From positions 19,917,117 through 19,981,116 of the forward strand of contig NC_087261.1 in assembly GCF_037042905.1 (NCBI RefSeq): a stretch of 64,000 bases of DNA. The letters run 5' to 3'. Below the pieces are notes generated by a model, which did no database searches, was not told the origin of the DNA, and saw only the letters and a list, made by a program, of their open reading frames with translations. Origin of the DNA: Lytechinus pictus (taxonomy: Eukaryota; Echinodermata; Echinoidea; Temnopleuroida; Toxopneustidae). Shown here piece after piece: positions 60,056 through 64,000 of this stretch. A program made the position numbers and the translations under genes. Position 1 is the first letter of the stretch. Each line of letters starts with the position of its first letter.

Positions 60056-60466
60056 CAGACCTGCCAACCTCTGGGAATGAAAAAGTGTATTCTGTGATTA
60101 AAAAAAGTGTAATGTATTTTTCCCAAAAAAAGTGTATTTCATATTAAAATGCGTGGCGCACTCGCTCATCGCGGCGCTCAAGCTGCATGCAAGCTAAAAT
60201 GCGCACTGCTCTTGCAGATGAAAAAAACAACATTTAAACATGTGTATATCTCACCCTGGTTTTAACAAAATGATTGAAAAAAAAAAAACAAGTTACCTGA
60301 AATTACATTGATCTAATAACCATATTTGTGTAAGTTTTATGAAATAGAGACATATAGAGATGATTTTTCTCAATAAATTACGATAAAAAAAATAAAAAAA
60401 GTATAAAAGTATTTTGGTTGCAAAAACGTACTAAATACGGCAAAAACATACTGGTTGGCAGGTCTG
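60056..60466. mobile_element. MITE (CAGACCTGCCAACC ends), second copy, 6-bp target duplication
   Basis: CAGACCTGCCAACC at the left and GGTTGGCAGGTCTG at the right are exact complements, flanked by ACGACA (60050-60055 and 60467-60472). A GC-richer centre with GGCGCACTCGCTCATCGCGG contrasts with A-rich arms. Confidence 0.92.
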
Positions 60467-62635
60467 ACGACATCACTGTTTAAAAATGCAACTCTTCATT
60501 TATATATATAATTATTTTACGTCAAGTTTGAATCATGTTTATCCATATTCTATTTTTCAAATTATGAAACTCAATAGAAATATTGATTATTGCCAATTTG
60601 AGAAACAGAAAAATAGATTTCATTGAAACTCCTGATTACAGCTGTATAAATAATGTTTTCCTCAATCAAAACCACCAATCTATACTTAAGAACAAAATAA
60701 TAAGCAACAACTTCCGAACTGGTTAGAAGCATAACATGACAATCATCTCAAAGTTCTTTCTTGGACAGTACACCCACCTTCCTGCCTGCTTGCTTTGACG
60801 AATTCAAACATGGTCTTAAACTTGGCATGATTTTGGTAAAAAAGAGTCAAGAGGTGGATTTTGTTGCCAAGAGAAAAACAGTGACTGATTATTTCAAGAG
60901 AATTCAAAAAAAGAGGCCAAGAATGATCAGGCTATGCCCAAAAGTGCTGTAAGTTGAATTTGATTAACCTAATAGTAAATATTTGCCAGAATGTCTGGCA
61001 TGGCTTGACTTTGCACTGTCACAAACAGAGTTCATACGACCTGTTTGATCCGAACACATCTGTATGCAAGGGCCATGTTACATGAATCAAATAGTCAGTG
61101 ATTTTTATCGACTAATTTGACCTGAGCCAATATCAGAAGCAAGGATTCTGGTAGCTTTCTACAATAGTCAGTAAAAATCACTGACTTTTTATTTCAAGAA
61201 ATGTCCCACAGGGATGCCAACCTAGTAAGAAACAAATGTGGTGTTTTTAAGGATGGCCAAAAACATTTTTGGGTAAAATTTTTAAACATTTCTACAATAG
61301 ACATGAGTATGATACATATTTTAGGGAAAAAATTATTTTTCGTGAAGTTTTTTATTAAAAAGAAGAGGAAAAAACACTAAAAACAAAATACTGTATTATT
61401 TGTATTCTTCTTTTAATTTTCAGTAGTATATATCATGGGTTTTTTAACTAGAAAAATGGAAATATTTTAGTCTATGTGCAAAAATTATTGTCTTCCATTT
61501 TACACAATGGCTTCTATCATTTTCTTGATATGAAATAGGTTTCAACCAAAAGAAAATGCATAACAATTCTTCTGCTTTTAAAAACAAGAGGAATGTTCAA
61601 CAAGCTTAAAATAGCAAAGGGATACTGAGACCTCAAGCTAAGATGTTACTGGGTCCAGTAGCAGAAAGCTTTATACCGACTGATCATACCATCATCTTTA
61701 CGATTGATTGTACAGAGTAGTCAATGCAAGGCAATCATGAACAGTTCCTCTGCAATTAATTGCAAAGCTTTGTCTAACAAGGCCAAGGTCGGCATATCAT
61801 CAGGCTAGAGGCTTATCCAGATAAATAATCAACAATCTTGGCTTAGGTTAATCTCAGCTATCTACTGCTTCCTACTCGGATCAATTTCATTCCTATCCCT
61901 TATTTAATGAGATGTGTCATTTTAATGTAATCCTATACAGCAATACTGGAACAGATACTCTGTACGTGTATCGTATGCTTGGATATCATTTTTCACTGGG
62001 GTTGAGATAGCATCTGGATCCTGTTACATATAGTTTTGCAATTGATTGTATGGCTGCTTTTTACAATTGATTGCATTGATCATTATGTAGAATGAATCAC
62101 AGTAACTTCATGCATAATTAATCATTTATCTCAGTGAAATAGGGCCCTCAACTAAACTGAAACCAATAATCAGTCATTTGATTTTAGTTATATCTGTTTC
62201 AAATCTTTCATCATTTAGCTGAATAAAAATGAAGTGTACTACTGTACGAGTATTGAAATAGAGAGGGAAATGAATATACTGTATGCTGAAAAAATATTTT
62301 CCACTAAAATAGCCAAAATGGTTTTGAATGACGGTACAACTGCATTTGAACCTAAACCTAATAAAAACAATCTGATTTCTTCCATTGGCATAGAGATACA
62401 AAGGACAATCAATCACAGAGGCTGAAAGTGAACTGACTGCTGTAAAGAAAATTCTGCAATTTTGTTTGGCCATATTTTATTAAAACCATAATTCCCTTCT
62501 CCAAACTGCTTACAATTCTACTTTTGCTTTGACATGTCAAGGCTAGTGACATAAAAATAGAATTCTAAATACATGTAGCAAGATGCAATACTTCGAAATT
62601 TTCAAAAAAATATCTGGTATATTCAACAGAAATAA
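60467..62635. other. FAK intron with one CCAAT-type MITE
   Basis: At 61070-61210, GTCAGTGATTTTTATCGACT, GAGCCAATATCAGAAGCAAG, GGTAGCTTTCTAC and AAAATCACTGAC form a decayed CCAAT-type MITE. A 63-residue frame at 60761-60952 (+) contains TVTDYFKRIQKKRP, which could be a transposase tail, but evidence is weak. Otherwise AT-rich. Confidence 0.45.
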
Positions 62636-62782
62636 AAAGACAGAGAAAGAAAGAGAGGGGGCGAGATAGTGAGGGGAAAAGGAAGAAGAGAGGCAGAGAG
62701 AGGGAAGGAGAAAAGGAAGAAGAGAGGCAGAGAGAGGGAAGGAGAAAAGGAAGAAGAGAGGCAGAGAGAGGGAAGGAGAATG
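62636..62782. repeat. GA-rich 34-bp tandem repeat
   Basis: Three close copies of a 34-bp unit (AAAAGGAAGAAGAGAGGCAG followed by AGAGAGGGAAGGAG), about 90 bp from the donor of the Tyr397 exon. Confidence 0.9.
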
Positions 62783-62871
62783 TCTTAAAAATATGCTTTG
62801 TATAATTCAATCGAACAAATGATCCAATTACAAATTAAGACTAGAAAAAGAGCAGATTAACATTCTCCTAC

Positions 62872-63029
62872 CTGATCTATATAAATGCCTTTGTGGACAT
62901 CGCCAAACTGGCCCTGACCGATGGTCTCGACGAGGGTGACCAGTTCACGCGATATCTCGTAGTCCTTGGCGGCCGGCATCGCGTAGTCATCATCGTCAAC
63001 GATCTCGGCATAGTCGTCCGACAGCCCAC
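62872..63029 (-). CDS. PTK2: FAK exon: autophosphorylation linker and glycine loop
   Basis: Follows the acceptor CTGTCTTTAG and ends at GATCAG|GTAGGA. After two bases completing a codon it encodes GLSDDYAEIVDDDDYAMPAA and KDYEISRELVTLVETIGQ, then GQFGDVHKGIYIDQ. DDYAEI is the Src SH2-binding autophosphorylation site (human Tyr397); the second tyrosine, in DDYAMP, corresponds to human Tyr407. GQGQFGDV is the ATP-binding glycine loop of the kinase N-lobe. It is 158 nt long and exits in phase 0. The preceding (FERM-side) exon is not in the window. Confidence 0.97.
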
Positions 63030-64000
63030 CTAAAGACAGTATGAGAAGGGATACAGAGGTTACATATGGCAGAATCATATTCATTACAGTGACATTGTTA
63101 GAAGTCAGTTAAAAAAGTGCAGCTGTCAAGTTTTCAGGGTACAGCTTTATATAGGAAAAGTAGTAAAGGAACAATGCTAAATCGCAAACAGTCATTCAAT
63201 CAATTAAAACAAATTACAGCTTTCAAACACCTTTTCAAAGTGATACTAAATGAGACTAGTCTACGATCACAGGTTTTTTTATATCATGCGCCACACCTAT
63301 GGAAAAAAAGTTGCTTCATTAGTAAAATCTACCACTTGGAGTCCATTTCATTAAACTTGTTTTGATATAAACAAATATACAATAACTGTTAGAAGCTACT
63401 GAAATCCTTCCATCTGATTGGCTGACAGTACATTTGTTTAAAAAATTGCACATTTGTTTTTACAACAAGTCTTAAAAGTAATGGGGCCTTGGTCTACCCC
63501 ACTTTGTCTTCATTCCATTTAGTCTCATCCCGCATGGTCTAATCCTAGTTCGCCTAAAACGAGTTATTCTATTGGACCATTCATGGTCTAATTGCCACTT
63601 AGCCCATTTGCCATTTTGCCTAGTTTCCACTTGGGTTATACAGTGCGTCCCAAAAAAAACTATACACTTTTGAAATGGCTGCCAAATAAAAAATGTAGCA
63701 CTTTGGGGAAAAAGACTTACATATATGGAAAGCCAATAAAGTCAACTTTCAAATGACACCAAAAAGTTGGAAAACTATTCAGGCTTGAGCAAGCACTGCC
63801 CACTGAAACAAAGGGTATGAAAATTAGGGTGGGCTGGAATTAGCCTTCCAATTTATGTCAGTTTTTGAGAGGCAGCAAATCCTTGCGAACTTGCAAACTT
63901 AAGGGCGTTGTGATAAATTAATGATCAACCGTGACCAGTTTTGGTTGCATAAGCACATTTTATAACTTAGTAAATTGAACTTTAATGCATGAGTGAACAC
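63030..64000. other. FAK intron at the right edge
   Basis: TCTGATTGGCTGACAG with GAAGCTACTGAAATCC near 63395 is a reverse CCAAT-type MITE core. At 63490-63620, GGTCTAATT/GGTCTACCCC-type repeats recur. A possible element end, TACAGTGCGTCCCAAAA, begins near 63639. No FERM-domain exon was found. Confidence 0.5.

Noticed and set aside
60761..60952. 63-residue frame with TVTDYFKRIQKKRP
   Set aside because: It could be the C-terminus of a DDE transposase, but there is no flanking transposase sequence and no element ends, so it was not annotated as a pseudogene.

Overview
The window is metazoan nuclear DNA: AT-rich, intron-rich and very dense in short DNA transposons, SINEs and microsatellites. The best guess is an echinoderm, probably a sea urchin. 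That rests on my memory that several repeats here (the element carrying AGGTCAAAGGTCA, the TTCAGCTCGCGCTTCGCGC repeat, palindromic MITEs with ATCAAAATCGGAT) are typical of echinoid genomes, and on invertebrate-like versions of two conserved genes. No species is claimed.

Three protein genes can be supported. (1) COX5B, + strand, 6425-12573: four coding exons that join in phase into a 128-residue precursor of cytochrome c oxidase subunit Vb. (2) A single-exon gene, - strand, 18509-21388: a 959-residue single-pass receptor-like protein with about 12 leucine-rich repeats, a C-terminal LRR cap, one membrane helix and a long unrecognised cytoplasmic tail. (3) The 3' two thirds of focal adhesion kinase (FAK/PTK2), - strand, 63029-28918: 14 exons whose splice phases all agree, from the Tyr397-type autophosphorylation linker through the kinase domain and proline-rich linker to the FAT domain and stop codon. 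The FERM exons lie beyond the right edge.

Region by region: 1-5.3 kb is a repeat block built by a ~1.7 kb tandem duplication, with two hAT-like elements. 5.3-12.6 kb is COX5B and its introns, which hold a perfect 59-bp inverted repeat and a pogo/Tigger-type element. 12.6-18.5 kb is gene-free, with nested MITEs and an element carrying four DR1 nuclear-receptor-like motifs. 18.5-21.4 kb is the LRR gene. 21.4-28.9 kb is intergenic. 28.9-63 kb is FAK, whose introns hold most of the remaining repeats, including a SINE inside a hAT-like element inside a MITE.

The genes do not form a functional cluster. FAK is a cytoplasmic kinase at integrin adhesions, COX5B is a mitochondrial respiratory subunit, and the LRR protein's ligand and pathway are unknown. 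The most interesting points are the FAK site at human Tyr925 (Phe here), the perfect palindrome in COX5B intron 1, the DR1-bearing repeat, the LRR protein's unusual tail, and several MITE families whose target duplications can be read directly.
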